Part shown: piece by piece, positions 7,224 through 16,705 of the stretch
Position numbering within the stretch: the stretch's first letter is position 1
Layout of the letters: each line of letters begins with the position of its first letter
Source of the DNA: JANPEZ01 sp031423155
Lineage (GTDB): Bacteria > Actinomycetota > UBA4738 > HRBIN12
Length of the DNA stretch: 33,163 nucleotides
Direction of reading: 5' to 3'
Assembly (NCBI GenBank): GCA_031423155.1
Contig: JANPEZ010000016.1
Span: 1-33,163, forward strand
Notes under the pieces: generated by a model
Databases searched by the model: none
The model's input: only the letters and a program-made list of their open reading frames with translations
Told to the model about the DNA's origin: nothing
Position numbers and translations under genes: made by a program

Positions 7224-8692
7224 TGACCGACGCGATCCAGACCCCGATGCCCTCCTGGGAGTACGCGCCGGCGCCCGAGTCGACCGACATCGTCAAGCTC
7301 GCGGATCGCTACGGCCTGTTCATCGGTGGCGACTTCGTCGATCCCAAGTCCGGCCGGTGGTTCGAGACCATCAACCCGGCGACCGAGGAGACCCTGGCCG
7401 AGGTGGCCGAAGCGGGACCCGAAGACGTCGGGCTGGCGGTCGATGCCGCCCGCGATGCCGGAACGACCTGGCGGGGGTTGGCCGGGAGCGAGCGAGCCAA
7501 GTACCTGTTCCGCATCGCGCGCGCCCTGCAGGAACGCGCGCGTGAGTTCGCCGTCCTTGAAACCATGAACGGCGGAAAGCCGATCAAAGAGTCGCGCGAC
7601 ATAGACCTTCCCCTCGCGGCCGCACACTTCTTCTACTACGCGGGCTGGGCCGACAAGCTCGAGTACGCCTTCCCGGGTCGCACTCCAAGGCCCATAGGCG
7701 TCGCCGGCCAGATCATCCCGTGGAACTTCCCCATGCTGATGGCGGCCTGGAAACTCGCCCCCGCTCTGGCAACCGGCAACACGGTCGTTCTCAAGCCTGC
7801 CGAGACCACGCCGCTTACGGCGCTGCTCCTGGCCGAGGTCATCCGCGAGGCCGAGCTTCCGCCCGGAGTCGTCAACATCGTGACCGGCGCGGGCCAGACG
7901 GGTGCCGCCCTAGTCGCCGCGCCGGTCGACAAGATCGCGTTCACCGGTTCAACGGAGGTCGGCAAGCTGATCCGGCGTGCCACTGCGGGGACGGGCAAGC
8001 GGTTGACCCTCGAGTTGGGGGGCAAGGCCGCGAACGTCGTCTTCGAAGACGCCGCACTCGACCAGGCCGTAGAGGGAGTGGTCAACGGCATCTTCTTCAA
8101 CCAGGGCCACGTGTGCTGCGCCGGCTCGCGCCTGCTCGTCCAAGAGCCGGTCTTCGAGATCCTGATCGACAAACTCAAAGAACGGCTCCAGACGCTGAGG
8201 ATCGGCGACCCCCTGGACAAGAACACCGACATCGGCGCGATCAACTCCAGGCAGCAGCTGGACAAGATCGAGGAACTCGTCGCATCCGGCGTTGCCGAGG
8301 GAGCCGAGATGTACCAGCCCTTCTGCGATCTGCCCGAGCGCGGTTTCTGGTTCCGCCCGACGCTGTTCACAGGTGTCTCGCAATCTCATCGCATCGCTCG
8401 CGAGGAGATCTTCGGTCCGGTCCTTTCGATACTGACTTTCCGCACCCCGGAGGAGGCGGTCGAGAAAGCGAACAACTCTCCCTACGGCCTATCGGCCGGG
8501 GTCTGGACCGAGAAGGGCTCGCGCATCCTTTGGATGGCCGAGCGTCTGCGCGCCGGGGTGGTCTGGGCCAACACGTTCAACCGGTTCGATCCGGCCTCGC
8601 CCTTCGGCGGATACAAGGAGAGCGGTTTCGGCAGGGAAGGCGGCCTGCAGGGGCTCGAGCCCTACCTGGCTTTCGATGGCGGCGAGATATGA
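7223..8692 (+). CDS. NAD(P)-dependent aldehyde dehydrogenase, complete and catalytic
   Basis: A 489-residue ALDH superfamily enzyme of normal length. The NAD-binding signature FTGSTEVG, the general-base segment LELGGK and the nucleophile region FNQGHVCCAGSR are present, with the Cys equivalent to human ALDH2 Cys302 kept. The ATG overlaps the deoC TGA (ATGA-type junction), and the start of the next gene overlaps this stop. The operon position suggests it oxidises acetaldehyde from DeoC to acetate, but sequence alone does not set substrate range. The first 35 or so residues are a family-variable extension. Confidence 0.93.
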   Translation: MTDAIQTPMPSWEYAPAPESTDIVKLADRYGLFIGGDFVDPKSGRWFETINPATEETLAEVAEAGPEDVGLAVDAARDAGTTWRGLAGSERAKYLFRIARALQERAREFAVLETMNGGKPIKESRDIDLPLAAAHFFYYAGWADKLEYAFPGRTPRPIGVAGQIIPWNFPMLMAAWKLAPALATGNTVVLKPAETTPLTALLLAEVIREAELPPGVVNIVTGAGQTGAALVAAPVDKIAFTGSTEVGKLIRRATAGTGKRLTLELGGKAANVVFEDAALDQAVEGVVNGIFFNQGHVCCAGSRLLVQEPVFEILIDKLKERLQTLRIGDPLDKNTDIGAINSRQQLDKIEELVASGVAEGAEMYQPFCDLPERGFWFRPTLFTGVSQSHRIAREEIFGPVLSILTFRTPEEAVEKANNSPYGLSAGVWTEKGSRILWMAERLRAGVVWANTFNRFDPASPFGGYKESGFGREGGLQGLEPYLAFDGGEI

Positions 8693-9543
8693 GCCGCGTC
8701 CCCGTCAAGCGCACCGCCAAGTTGTTCATAGCAGGCAAGTTCCCGCGCAGCGAGTCGGGCCGTTCCTACGAAGTTCTGGCGAACGATGGCCGGCCGATTG
8801 CTCGCGCCGCGCAGGCTTCGCGAAAGGACCTGCGAGATGCGGTGAAGGCAGCCCGATCGGCCCAGCCCGGGTGGGCCGCGATGACGGCCTACAACCGCGG
8901 GCAGATCCTCTACCGCGTCGCCGAACTCATGGAGGGGCGCCGTGAGCAGTTCAGGTCCGAGTTGGCCGACGCCGGCGCCTCCGATCCTGACCGCGGAGTC
9001 GATGCCGCGATCGACCGATGGGTCTGGTACGCCGGATGGGCGGACAAGATCGGCCAGGTCCTGGGAGGGACCAACCCGGTTGCCGGCCCGTACTACAACT
9101 TCACGGTCCCGGAGCCGACCGGAGTGGTGGGTGTGGTTGCCCCGCAGGATCAGTCGCTGCTGGGCCTGATCTCGCGACTCGCTCCGGCCATCGTCTCGGG
9201 CAACACCGCGGTGGTCCTGGCGAGCGAGCGGTCTCCGCTGCCCGCCATCTCGCTGGCCGAGGTCCTGGCGACCTCCGATGTACCCGCGGGAGTCGTGAAC
9301 ATCCTTACCGGCTCGACCGTCGAGCTGGCCCCTTGGCTGGCGGGTCACATGGACGTGAACGCACTGGACGTTACTGGGGTGCCCGCCGACCTGATGGCCG
9401 AGGTCCAGACCCTGGCTGCCGAGAACGTCAAGCGCCTCCACAGTGCCCCGACCTCCGATCCCTTCTCGGCATCGGCTCAGAGCCCCTACGAGGTCACCGC
9501 CCTGATGGAGTTCAAGACCGTCTGGCACCCCATCGGGGCATGA
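8689..9543 (+). CDS. Non-catalytic ALDH-superfamily protein (lacks catalytic domain)
   Basis: A 284-residue homologue of the preceding enzyme. It aligns with the N-terminal and Rossmann NAD-binding portion of an ALDH (KLFIAGKFPRS, then PTGVVGVVAP and PAGVVNILTG), but the ELGGK and Gln-Gly-x-x-Cys nucleophile regions are absent. It ends with a strand-like tail (YEVTALMEFKTVW) resembling the ALDH C-terminal oligomerisation strand, so the catalytic domain looks excised rather than the gene simply broken. The ATG overlaps the stop of the catalytic ALDH. Only 73 bases separate it from recO, leaving no room for a lost domain. A structural partner of the catalytic subunit is inferred; it should not be an active dehydrogenase. 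Confidence 0.88.
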   Translation: MSRVPVKRTAKLFIAGKFPRSESGRSYEVLANDGRPIARAAQASRKDLRDAVKAARSAQPGWAAMTAYNRGQILYRVAELMEGRREQFRSELADAGASDPDRGVDAAIDRWVWYAGWADKIGQVLGGTNPVAGPYYNFTVPEPTGVVGVVAPQDQSLLGLISRLAPAIVSGNTAVVLASERSPLPAISLAEVLATSDVPAGVVNILTGSTVELAPWLAGHMDVNALDVTGVPADLMAEVQTLAAENVKRLHSAPTSDPFSASAQSPYEVTALMEFKTVWHPIGA

Positions 9544-9603
9544 GCCGGGACGATGTCACGGAATCGTCAAACCGTTCCCTTCTTCAGGGTCATTGCCCCG
9601 CAG

Positions 9604-9609
9604 TACGAT
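9604..9609 (+). promoter_or_regulatory. Probable -10 box for a leaderless recO mRNA
   Basis: TACGAT lies 7 bases before the ATG at 9617 in a 73-base gap, with no Shine-Dalgarno between. TCTTCA at 9581-9586 is a weak -35 candidate at 17-base spacing. Together they suggest transcription starting at the ATG. Confidence 0.5.
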
Positions 9610-9616
9610 TCGACCT

Positions 9617-10357
9617 ATGCCACTCGCTAAGGAGCAGGGTGTCGTCCTGCGCTCTCACAAGCTCGGTGAGGCCGACAAGATAGTCACGGTCATGACCCAG
9701 AACGCGGGCAAGGTCCGCGGGGTCGCCAAGGGTATCCGCAAGACGACCAGCCGTTTCGGCGCCCGCCTGGAGCCGGCCACCCACGTCTCATTGATGCTCT
9801 ACCGCGGGCGCGGGTCTTTGGACACCATCACGCAGGCCGACATCATCGATCCGCACCCGGCCCTGCGCGAAGACCTGGCCTTGTTCTCCTGCGGAGAGAC
9901 GATGCTCGAGGCCGTAGACAAGGTCGCCGAGGAACACGAACGCAACGTACGGCTCTTCCTGTTGTTGCTCAGCGGCCTGAGGGCTCTGGAGACCCGGCCG
10001 GCGGACCCTGGAGCGGTCACCGAGTCGTTCATGCTCAAGCTTCTGTCGCTGTCGGGCTTTCACCCCTCGCTCACGGCGTGTGCGGTCTGCGGCCAGAAGG
10101 ATCCGGAGTTGTTCGACGCGGGCCACGGGGGAGCGCTCTGCCGTCTTCACGCCGAGCCCGGTGCCGGGCCCGCTTCCCGCGACGCCCTCGCCTACTTGGG
10201 ATCCGTGGGCCTTGCCGAGTTGGCCGATGCCGGCGCGACCACCCAGCACGATCCCCGCATCCGCAAGGAGGCTCGCGCCCTGCTCTACGGCTTCGCCGAG
10301 CACCACTTCGACAGGCGGTTGAAGTCGCTTCCGATGCTGGCAAGGACCACGACATGA
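9617..10357 (+). CDS. recO: DNA repair protein RecO
   Basis: A 246-residue recombination mediator that works with RecR to load RecA on SSB-coated DNA. The N-terminal OB fold is seen in GVVLRSHKLGEADKIVTV (about residues 8-25), and the C-terminal part carries a Cys cluster (CAVCG, then ALCRLH) typical of zinc-binding RecO. The ATG at 9617 is chosen over a TTG at 9593 because the family begins just before the GVVLRS strand and a -10 box lies between the two. The stop overlaps the uppS ATG. recO-uppS adjacency is usual in Actinomycetota. Confidence 0.94.
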   Translation: MPLAKEQGVVLRSHKLGEADKIVTVMTQNAGKVRGVAKGIRKTTSRFGARLEPATHVSLMLYRGRGSLDTITQADIIDPHPALREDLALFSCGETMLEAVDKVAEEHERNVRLFLLLLSGLRALETRPADPGAVTESFMLKLLSLSGFHPSLTACAVCGQKDPELFDAGHGGALCRLHAEPGAGPASRDALAYLGSVGLAELADAGATTQHDPRIRKEARALLYGFAEHHFDRRLKSLPMLARTTT

Positions 10358-11091
10358 GCTATCTGTCCGACATCGATCGCGAACGCGTTCCTTCACACGT
10401 CGCCATCGTCATGGACGGAAACGGCCGCTGGGCGACCCAGCGTGGCCTGCCCAGGACCGACGGCCACGCCGCCGGGGAGGAAGCCCTGTTCGACACCGTC
10501 AAAGGCGGCGTCGAGGTGGGCCTGGGATGGATGACGGTCTACGCCTTCTCCACAGAGAACTGGCGCCGTCCGGCCTCAGAGGTCCTTTACCTGATGAACT
10601 TCAATCGCGGCATCCTGCGCCGCCACCGCGACGAGCTGCACGAGATGAACGTGCGCATCCGGTTCACCGGCCGCCGGGACTGGCGCGTTCCCCGCAGCGT
10701 CCTCAGGGAGATCGAGATCAGCGAGGCCCTGACCCGCGAGAACACCGGCATGACATTGACCATCGCCTTCAACTACGGCGGCCGGGCCGAGATCGTCGAT
10801 GCGGTCAAGCAGCTGGTTCGCGATCACGATGCCGGGAAGCTCCGCATCGAGAAGATCAACGAGGCCGCGATCGCGGAGCGTCTGTACGACGTTGACATGC
10901 CCGATCCCGATCTGTTGATACGAACCAGCGGAGAGCAACGCATCTCCAACTTCCTGCTCTGGCGCGCCGCGTACGCCGAGCTTTGGTTCACACCCATCTT
11001 CTGGCCCGACTTCAGCCGCGAGGTGCTGTTCGAAGCGATCCGCGACTACCAGAAGCGCGACCGGCGTTTCGGATCCGTCGCCGACGACTAG
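10354..11091 (+). CDS. uppS: Isoprenyl transferase (undecaprenyl diphosphate synthase family)
   Basis: A 245-residue cis-prenyltransferase that condenses isopentenyl diphosphate units to make the polyprenyl carrier for cell-wall synthesis. Conserved blocks include VMDGNGRWA with the catalytic Asp (about residues 20-28), YAFSTENW near 65, and RTSGEQRISNFLLW plus AYAELWF near the end. The ATG overlaps the recO stop by 4 bases (ATGA). Exact chain length of the product cannot be read off. Its 3' end overlaps by 3 bases the convergent zinc-ribbon gene. Confidence 0.96.
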   Translation: MSYLSDIDRERVPSHVAIVMDGNGRWATQRGLPRTDGHAAGEEALFDTVKGGVEVGLGWMTVYAFSTENWRRPASEVLYLMNFNRGILRRHRDELHEMNVRIRFTGRRDWRVPRSVLREIEISEALTRENTGMTLTIAFNYGGRAEIVDAVKQLVRDHDAGKLRIEKINEAAIAERLYDVDMPDPDLLIRTSGEQRISNFLLWRAAYAELWFTPIFWPDFSREVLFEAIRDYQKRDRRFGSVADD

Positions 11092-11696
11092 CAGGGAAGC
11101 GCGAGAAGGGCTTCCTGCATCGACGCCTCGACTTCGGTCGTGTCCGCGGAGGCCTCCAGCACGATCGCGTACGCTTCCAACGAGTCCGCCAGGTCTGCGA
11201 ACTTCGCGGCGGCGTCGGTCTGCCCGTCCTGCTCGAGGGCGGCCGAATCCTTGCGGAACGTAGCCGCGTTGCGAAGGAAGGCGTCGTAGCGGATCTCGCC
11301 TATGCCCAGTTTGTGAGCGCAGGCGGTCGCAAGGATGTCACCTCCCGAGGCGTCGCCGGTCGGTGATGCCTCGCCCCCTCCTCGGGTGAGCAGGAAGGAT
11401 CCGAGGACCACGATCACGATCCCCGCCGCCAGCATCGCCAGACGCGCCGGCCGGCCGGACGCCGGCGCGCGCATGTACTCGGGATGCCGGCCCCTCTCGG
11501 CAGAGATGATCTCCTGCTCCAGGCCGCAGGAGGGACAGGTCCAGGCGGTGGAGCCGGCTCGGGCGTGGAAGCGCTTGCCGCATCGACCGCAGGCGACGAG
11601 GCGCCAGTCGATGCCGCACTCGGCGCACGAGTACTCAACGGAACCGGCCTCGATCGGCTGGCGGGTCGAGCAGGAAGGGCAGGTCACCTCGGGCAT
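11088..11696 (-). CDS. Zinc-ribbon, single-pass membrane protein of unknown function
   Basis: A 202-residue protein with an N-terminal pair of zinc ribbons (CPSC with CAEC, then CGRC with CPSC, residues about 5-60), one membrane helix (LAMLAAGIVIVVLGSFLL, about 85-105) and a helical C-terminal domain of about 85 residues that would lie outside the cell. The ATG at 11696 is preferred over one at 11732: it directly precedes the first zinc ribbon, and TAGAGT stands 7 bases before it with TTGGCG 17 bases further up, a fair promoter for a leaderless mRNA. Function is not recognisable. A similar zinc-ribbon membrane protein lies beyond the sulfatase. Confidence 0.8.
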   Translation of the reverse strand: MPEVTCPSCSTRQPIEAGSVEYSCAECGIDWRLVACGRCGKRFHARAGSTAWTCPSCGLEQEIISAERGRHPEYMRAPASGRPARLAMLAAGIVIVVLGSFLLTRGGGEASPTGDASGGDILATACAHKLGIGEIRYDAFLRNAATFRKDSAALEQDGQTDAAAKFADLADSLEAYAIVLEASADTTEVEASMQEALLALPC

Positions 11697-11703
11697 CTCC
11701 GGG

Positions 11704-11732
11704 ACTCTATGGGAGGACCCGCGCCGCGCCAA
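11704..11732 (-). promoter_or_regulatory. Promoter of the zinc-ribbon gene (leaderless)
   Basis: On the minus strand TTGGCG (11732 to 11727), 17 bases, TAGAGT (11709 to 11704), then 7 bases to the ATG at 11696. This is one of the better -35/-10 pairs in the window. Confidence 0.55.
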
Positions 11733-11750
11733 CGAGCGAGCCCCGTCCCT

Positions 11751-13139
11751 TCAGTCGGCGAGCAGGCCGTCGAGCCGTTCATCGAGCCCGGCTTGCAGAT
11801 CGGGCGAGCTGCCTGCGATGTTGTCCAACTCGAAGGGATCTGAGCGAAGGTCGTACAGCTCTCGCCAACCGTTCAGGTAGCGGACGTACAGGTACCGCTC
11901 GGTGCGGATGGCCTCGAACGGCGGAGGGGTCCCCGCGTACTTCTGCGACCCGAGGTACTCCACCACGAACGAGTCTCTCCACGTCGAAGACGCTTGCCCT
12001 CGAAGGAGAGGGACCAGACTGACGCCGTCCTGGGGCAGGCCGGTCCCAACCCCGGCCAGCTCGGCGATCGTGGACGCCAGGTCGATGTTGAGGGCGAGAT
12101 GGTCGTCGGTCTGCGCGCCGGCCTCGTCCGGCATCCGCACCACCAGAGGTACGCGGATCGACTCCTCGTAGGCCCAGATCTTGCCCCTGAGTCTGTGCTC
12201 TCCCCACAGGAAGCCGTTGTCGGAAGTGAAGATGATGATCGTGTTATCGAGACCGCCGCGCGCGCCGACGGTAGCGACCAACCGGCGGATCGCCTCGTCG
12301 ACCGCACTCAAGCTCTCGGGCATCGAGGTCTGAAGGCCGCGGTACTGAGCCGCCCGAGCCGCGGAGAGCGGCTCGACCTGATCTCCCCACGGCTTGTCCG
12401 TGACGTCGGCCTCATCGAACGAGGCCGACTCGGAGATCTCGACTTGGGGCCGGAGCTCCTCAGGCGGACCGGGCGCGGGGACGGCCGGCTCGTGAGGGGC
12501 GATCGGGGCGAAGTACAGGAAGAAGGGCGAGTAGGTGCGCTCGACGAAAGAGGAGGCGAGGCGGGTAAGCACGGTCGTGGAGTAGTCCGAAGGCGCGATG
12601 CCGTGATGGGTCAGGTGGCCGTTCTCATTCAGCAGATAATTGTAGTAGCGCGCCGCGGGGTCCGAAGCGATCGCATCGAACTCATCCCAGCCCGGCGGGA
12701 CGTAGGTCCGTCCGATCGCCGGGTAGTCGTTCAGATACTTGCCCACCATGGCGGTTGTGTAACCGCCATCCTGGAGCCAGGTCGCAAGGGTGGACGTGTC
12801 GTCGAACGCGGCGGCGCCTCCATCGGGCGCCACGCCGCTCAGAACGCCGTGGTTGCGGGAATACTGCCCGGTAAGGATGCTCGCCCTGGACGGGCAGCAG
12901 AAGGCAGTCGTCACGAACGCGTTCGAGAACGTGACGCCGTGGCCCCCCAGCAGGGTCTGGACATAGGGCATCGCCTCCAGCGAGTCCGCACGCATGTCGT
13001 CGGTGACGATCAGGATGATGTTCGGCCGTCCCGTGTCCCTCAGCGAGAGGACAGGCGCAGGTCCAGGGGCCATCGCAGATGCTGCCGCCAAGACCGCGAT
13101 CGCGAACGAGATGGCGATCGCAGGGTGGCGCGGCAGCAT
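11751..13139 (-). CDS. Secreted type I sulfatase (arylsulfatase family)
   Basis: A 462-residue formylglycine sulfatase. After a signal peptide (about residues 1-30) come the metal-binding strand NIILIVTDDMRAD and the core motif CCPSRASILTG, whose first Cys is the residue converted to formylglycine. Later GKIWAYEESIRVPLVV and TSDNGFLWGEH provide further active-site residues. The CCPSR form is like glucosamine-6-sulfatase and Sulf-type enzymes, suggesting a sulfated sugar substrate, but this is inference. The ATG at 13139 is chosen because the hydrophobic signal peptide follows it at once and TACACT lies 6 bases upstream. A longer in-frame reading to 13289 has no exported-protein start. No formylglycine-generating enzyme gene is in the window. 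Confidence 0.93.
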   Translation of the reverse strand: MLPRHPAIAISFAIAVLAAASAMAPGPAPVLSLRDTGRPNIILIVTDDMRADSLEAMPYVQTLLGGHGVTFSNAFVTTAFCCPSRASILTGQYSRNHGVLSGVAPDGGAAAFDDTSTLATWLQDGGYTTAMVGKYLNDYPAIGRTYVPPGWDEFDAIASDPAARYYNYLLNENGHLTHHGIAPSDYSTTVLTRLASSFVERTYSPFFLYFAPIAPHEPAVPAPGPPEELRPQVEISESASFDEADVTDKPWGDQVEPLSAARAAQYRGLQTSMPESLSAVDEAIRRLVATVGARGGLDNTIIIFTSDNGFLWGEHRLRGKIWAYEESIRVPLVVRMPDEAGAQTDDHLALNIDLASTIAELAGVGTGLPQDGVSLVPLLRGQASSTWRDSFVVEYLGSQKYAGTPPPFEAIRTERYLYVRYLNGWRELYDLRSDPFELDNIAGSSPDLQAGLDERLDGLLAD

Positions 13140-13145
13140 CGATCG

Positions 13146-13151
13146 AGTGTA
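13146..13151 (-). promoter_or_regulatory. Probable -10 box for a leaderless sulfatase mRNA
   Basis: Minus-strand TACACT (13151 to 13146) lies 6 bases before the ATG at 13139. No -35 or Shine-Dalgarno is seen. Confidence 0.45.
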
Positions 13152-13185
13152 TCCGGGGCGCTCCGGAAGGGGATATCGGGATCGT

Positions 13186-13656
13186 CTAAGCGGAGGGAGC
13201 GCCGCCGCGCAGGGATTCCTGGGCCGCTTCGATCCTCTCTTCGAGCTCGCCGTCCACGACGATGATGCGTTCTCGTCGCAGGCTCCCACTCGTCACGGAG
13301 GGCCTGGAAGGCTTCCATAGGTTCCAGGTCGCCACCAGGGCGAGCATCGAGTAGCCCGTGAGCAGGAACATCCCGAACGCCCAACCCGGCCGTCCGATCA
13401 CATCGGTCCAGTTCCTGAATGCGATGAATCCGGCGATCCCCAGCCCGATGAGGATCCCGGTCATGGCTATCTTTCCTATGATCCCGAAAGCCGTCGGACT
13501 TCCTGAGAAGAACCTGGGTCTTCCGGTATCAGGAAGGGTGAGCACCTTGTCCTTGCCGATCGCGACGGGCGTGGGGCGCTCGAGGCGAGTGAAGCACCGG
13601 CTGCACCAGTCCAGGTCGTCGGCCATCGAAGCGCCGCAGCTCTTGCACGTGATCAT
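13186..13656 (-). CDS. Zinc-ribbon membrane protein of unknown function
   Basis: A 156-residue protein. An N-terminal zinc ribbon (CKSC, then CSRC, residues 4-22) is followed by a polar linker, two membrane helices (about residues 60-85, AMTGILIGLGIAGFIAF, and 93-113, MFLLTGYSMLALVATW), and a charged cytoplasmic-looking tail. The ATG at 13656 is preferred because GAGGAGG lies 9 bases upstream and the zinc ribbon follows directly; an upstream start at 13719 has no such support. A TACCAT (minus 13706 to 13701) could be its -10. It is transcribed toward the sulfatase. No family is recognised. Confidence 0.75.
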   Translation of the reverse strand: MITCKSCGASMADDLDWCSRCFTRLERPTPVAIGKDKVLTLPDTGRPRFFSGSPTAFGIIGKIAMTGILIGLGIAGFIAFRNWTDVIGRPGWAFGMFLLTGYSMLALVATWNLWKPSRPSVTSGSLRRERIIVVDGELEERIEAAQESLRGGAPSA

Positions 13657-13680
13657 GGTCAGCCGCCTCCTCGTATCGAC

Positions 13681-13706
13681 GAGGCGCCTCCTCGACTCAG
13701 ATGGTA
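13681..13706 (-). promoter_or_regulatory. -10 box and palindrome upstream of the zinc-ribbon membrane gene
   Basis: Minus-strand TACCAT (13706 to 13701) resembles a -10. Just downstream is the palindrome GAGGCGCCTC (13681-13690), and the decamer CGAGGAGGCG occurs twice in the leader, the second copy carrying the Shine-Dalgarno. It may be regulatory or simply low-complexity sequence. Confidence 0.3.
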
Positions 13707-13836
13707 TCCCTACGAGCAACTCCGAATGCTCAGCAGATGGGTGGGATCTCCCGGGTTCGGGTTAGGTCGAACGACCTAGAGGGGCAGGCCACCGATTCAG
13801 CACAGGCTCTTGGGCCGCGCCCGCCGACCTCGCCGG

Positions 13837-13890
13837 TAGCATGGACGTCACGCCAGCGGCCGCACCCAGCGACCGGGAACCCGAAAGGAG
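13837..13890 (+). promoter_or_regulatory. glyS -10 box and Shine-Dalgarno
   Basis: TAGCAT at 13837-13842 is a likely -10 box, and AAAGGAG at 13884-13890 lies 6 bases before the GTG at 13897. The leader would be only about 50 bases, too short for a T-box, and no T-box motif was seen. The rest of the 13657-13896 gap shows nothing else. Confidence 0.5.
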
Positions 13891-13896
13891 CAATCC

Positions 13897-15206
<1,310 letters not shown>

Positions 15207-15210
<4 letters not shown>

Positions 15211-15404
15211 AGGGCGAACCCACCCGTGGATGGGTGAGCCTCTACCTGATCGGCTTCGTACTGATGCTCGCGGCAGGGGCGGCCCTCGGCGCGGCAGCCA
15301 TCGGGTTCTTGAAGTCGACCGGCCTACTCTGGGTCTCGATCGCCTTCTCCGCCGCCGCGATCATCGCGGTTCTCGCCGGGCTGGTGCTGCCCAGGCGCCG
15401 ATGA
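15207..15404 (+). CDS. Small two-helix membrane protein
   Basis: A 65-residue protein starting at a GTG that overlaps the glyS TGA (GTGA) and ending in a TGA that overlaps the next ATG (ATGA). It has two hydrophobic segments (about residues 10-30 and 39-60) with a short polar loop, and a positively charged end (PRRR). The double overlap argues that it is translated. No family is recognised; its role may relate to the lipoprotein encoded next. Confidence 0.7.
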
Positions 15405-16705
15405 TCCGGAGGCTGGCGGCCTTCTCGGTAGTGCTCGTATTGGCGGTGGCGTGCACCAGCTCCAGCACCCCCGGGTCCGACACCGAGCGGTCCTCGCCGC
15501 CGGTCCCTTCCCGCGATCCGGAGCCCTCGGCGGCGCCGAGCGGTGCCGGCTCGGCCGCCGCGGCACTGGATCGGCTGTGCGATACGCCCACTCCGCCGCA
15601 GTCCGAGGGCGGCACCCGGCACGACCCGGTGCCGCCGGTCGTCACCGCCATCGAAGCAGTCGTCGAACAGGTGAGAGGCCTGACCTTCAAGCACCCTGTT
15701 CCGGTCCAGGCGCTGACGGATGCTCAGATCAACGACAGACTCAAGGAGATCCTCGCGTCCTCTGTCTCTGCCGATCAGCTGCACCGCAGGGGTCTTGCCT
15801 GGCAGACCATCGGAGTCATCCCACATGGCACCGACCTTGGTGAGGCCGTCTCCAGCTACTTCGAGGGTCAGGTGATCGGCTTCTACGTGCCGGAGACGGG
15901 CGAGCTCGTCTTCGTCGGCAGCGACCAACCATCGGCCGTGGAGAACATCACCCTTGCGCACGAGCTGACCCATGCGCTCGACGATCAGCACTTCGACCTG
16001 ACCCGCACAGACAAGTACGGGATCAACTGCCGAGACGAGCTTCAGATGGCGGCCCTGGGCGCCATCGAAGGCAGCGCCCAGTTCTATTCGATCTCCATCG
16101 CCGCGGAACTGGCCCGCCGCGGGGAACTAGGGGAGATAGGTGACATCGGTTCTGCCGGGGCCTCGACGCCCGGAGTCCCCCCGTTCCTGATGAGCCTGGA
16201 GCAGTGGCCGTATAACGCCGGGCTCATCTTCATCTCTCGGAGGAGATCGGACGGGGGCGAGCAGGCGGTCAACGAGGTTCTCCGGCGATTGCCGGTATCG
16301 ACCGAACAGGTGATCCACCCGGAGCGCTACCCGAACGACATCCCCCAGCCGCTGGACGTACCGGACCTGCTGGGCAGCGGCTGGTCCGATCTGGACGTGT
16401 CCGAGATAGGGGAGGCTTGGTTCTCGATCATGCTCGACCTTCGGCTGGATGGGAGCCGCGCCGCGGACGCAGCCGCAGGTTGGGACGGCGGCATCTACCG
16501 GGCTTGGTCCAACGGTGATCGCGTTGCGGTGATGATGGTGACCGTCTGGGATACACGCGCCGATGCAACGGAGTTCGCCTCAGCGATGCGATCGTGGCTG
16601 GGCGATGCCGCAGCGTTCGTCGATGTGGCGGATGCCACCCATGTGAGCGTCGGGTTCGCCTCGGACGCGGACTCACTCGCTGCGCTTCAAGCCGCTGCGG
16701 GTTAG
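15401..16705 (+). CDS. HExxH zinc-metallopeptidase-like lipoprotein
   Basis: A 434-residue exported lipoprotein. The signal peptide ends in a lipobox (LAVAC, Cys at about 17), followed by a Ser/Pro-rich linker (about 18-60). The central motif HELTHALDDQHFDL (near residue 187) is a zinc-peptidase HExxH, and a downstream Glu in GAIEGSAQFY could be the third ligand, as in gluzincin-like enzymes. Similar HAL-DQHFDL proteins occur as uncharacterised surface proteins in actinobacteria and haloarchaea (recalled, not checked). The ATG overlaps the previous stop by 4 bases. Proteolytic activity and substrate are inferred only. It converges on vapC with a 4-base overlap. Confidence 0.82.
   Translation: MIRRLAAFSVVLVLAVACTSSSTPGSDTERSSPPVPSRDPEPSAAPSGAGSAAAALDRLCDTPTPPQSEGGTRHDPVPPVVTAIEAVVEQVRGLTFKHPVPVQALTDAQINDRLKEILASSVSADQLHRRGLAWQTIGVIPHGTDLGEAVSSYFEGQVIGFYVPETGELVFVGSDQPSAVENITLAHELTHALDDQHFDLTRTDKYGINCRDELQMAALGAIEGSAQFYSISIAAELARRGELGEIGDIGSAGASTPGVPPFLMSLEQWPYNAGLIFISRRRSDGGEQAVNEVLRRLPVSTEQVIHPERYPNDIPQPLDVPDLLGSGWSDLDVSEIGEAWFSIMLDLRLDGSRAADAAAGWDGGIYRAWSNGDRVAVMMVTVWDTRADATEFASAMRSWLGDAAAFVDVADATHVSVGFASDADSLAALQAAAG

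Noticed and set aside
8009..9616. A frameshift or split in a single long second ALDH gene
   Set aside because: The short ALDH protein has a coherent C-terminal strand and stop, and only 73 bases remain before recO, so a lost catalytic domain is not hidden in another frame.
13657..13896. T-box riboswitch or other leader RNA before glyS
   Set aside because: The inferred leader is only about 50 bases and lacks a T-box consensus. Nothing else structured was seen.
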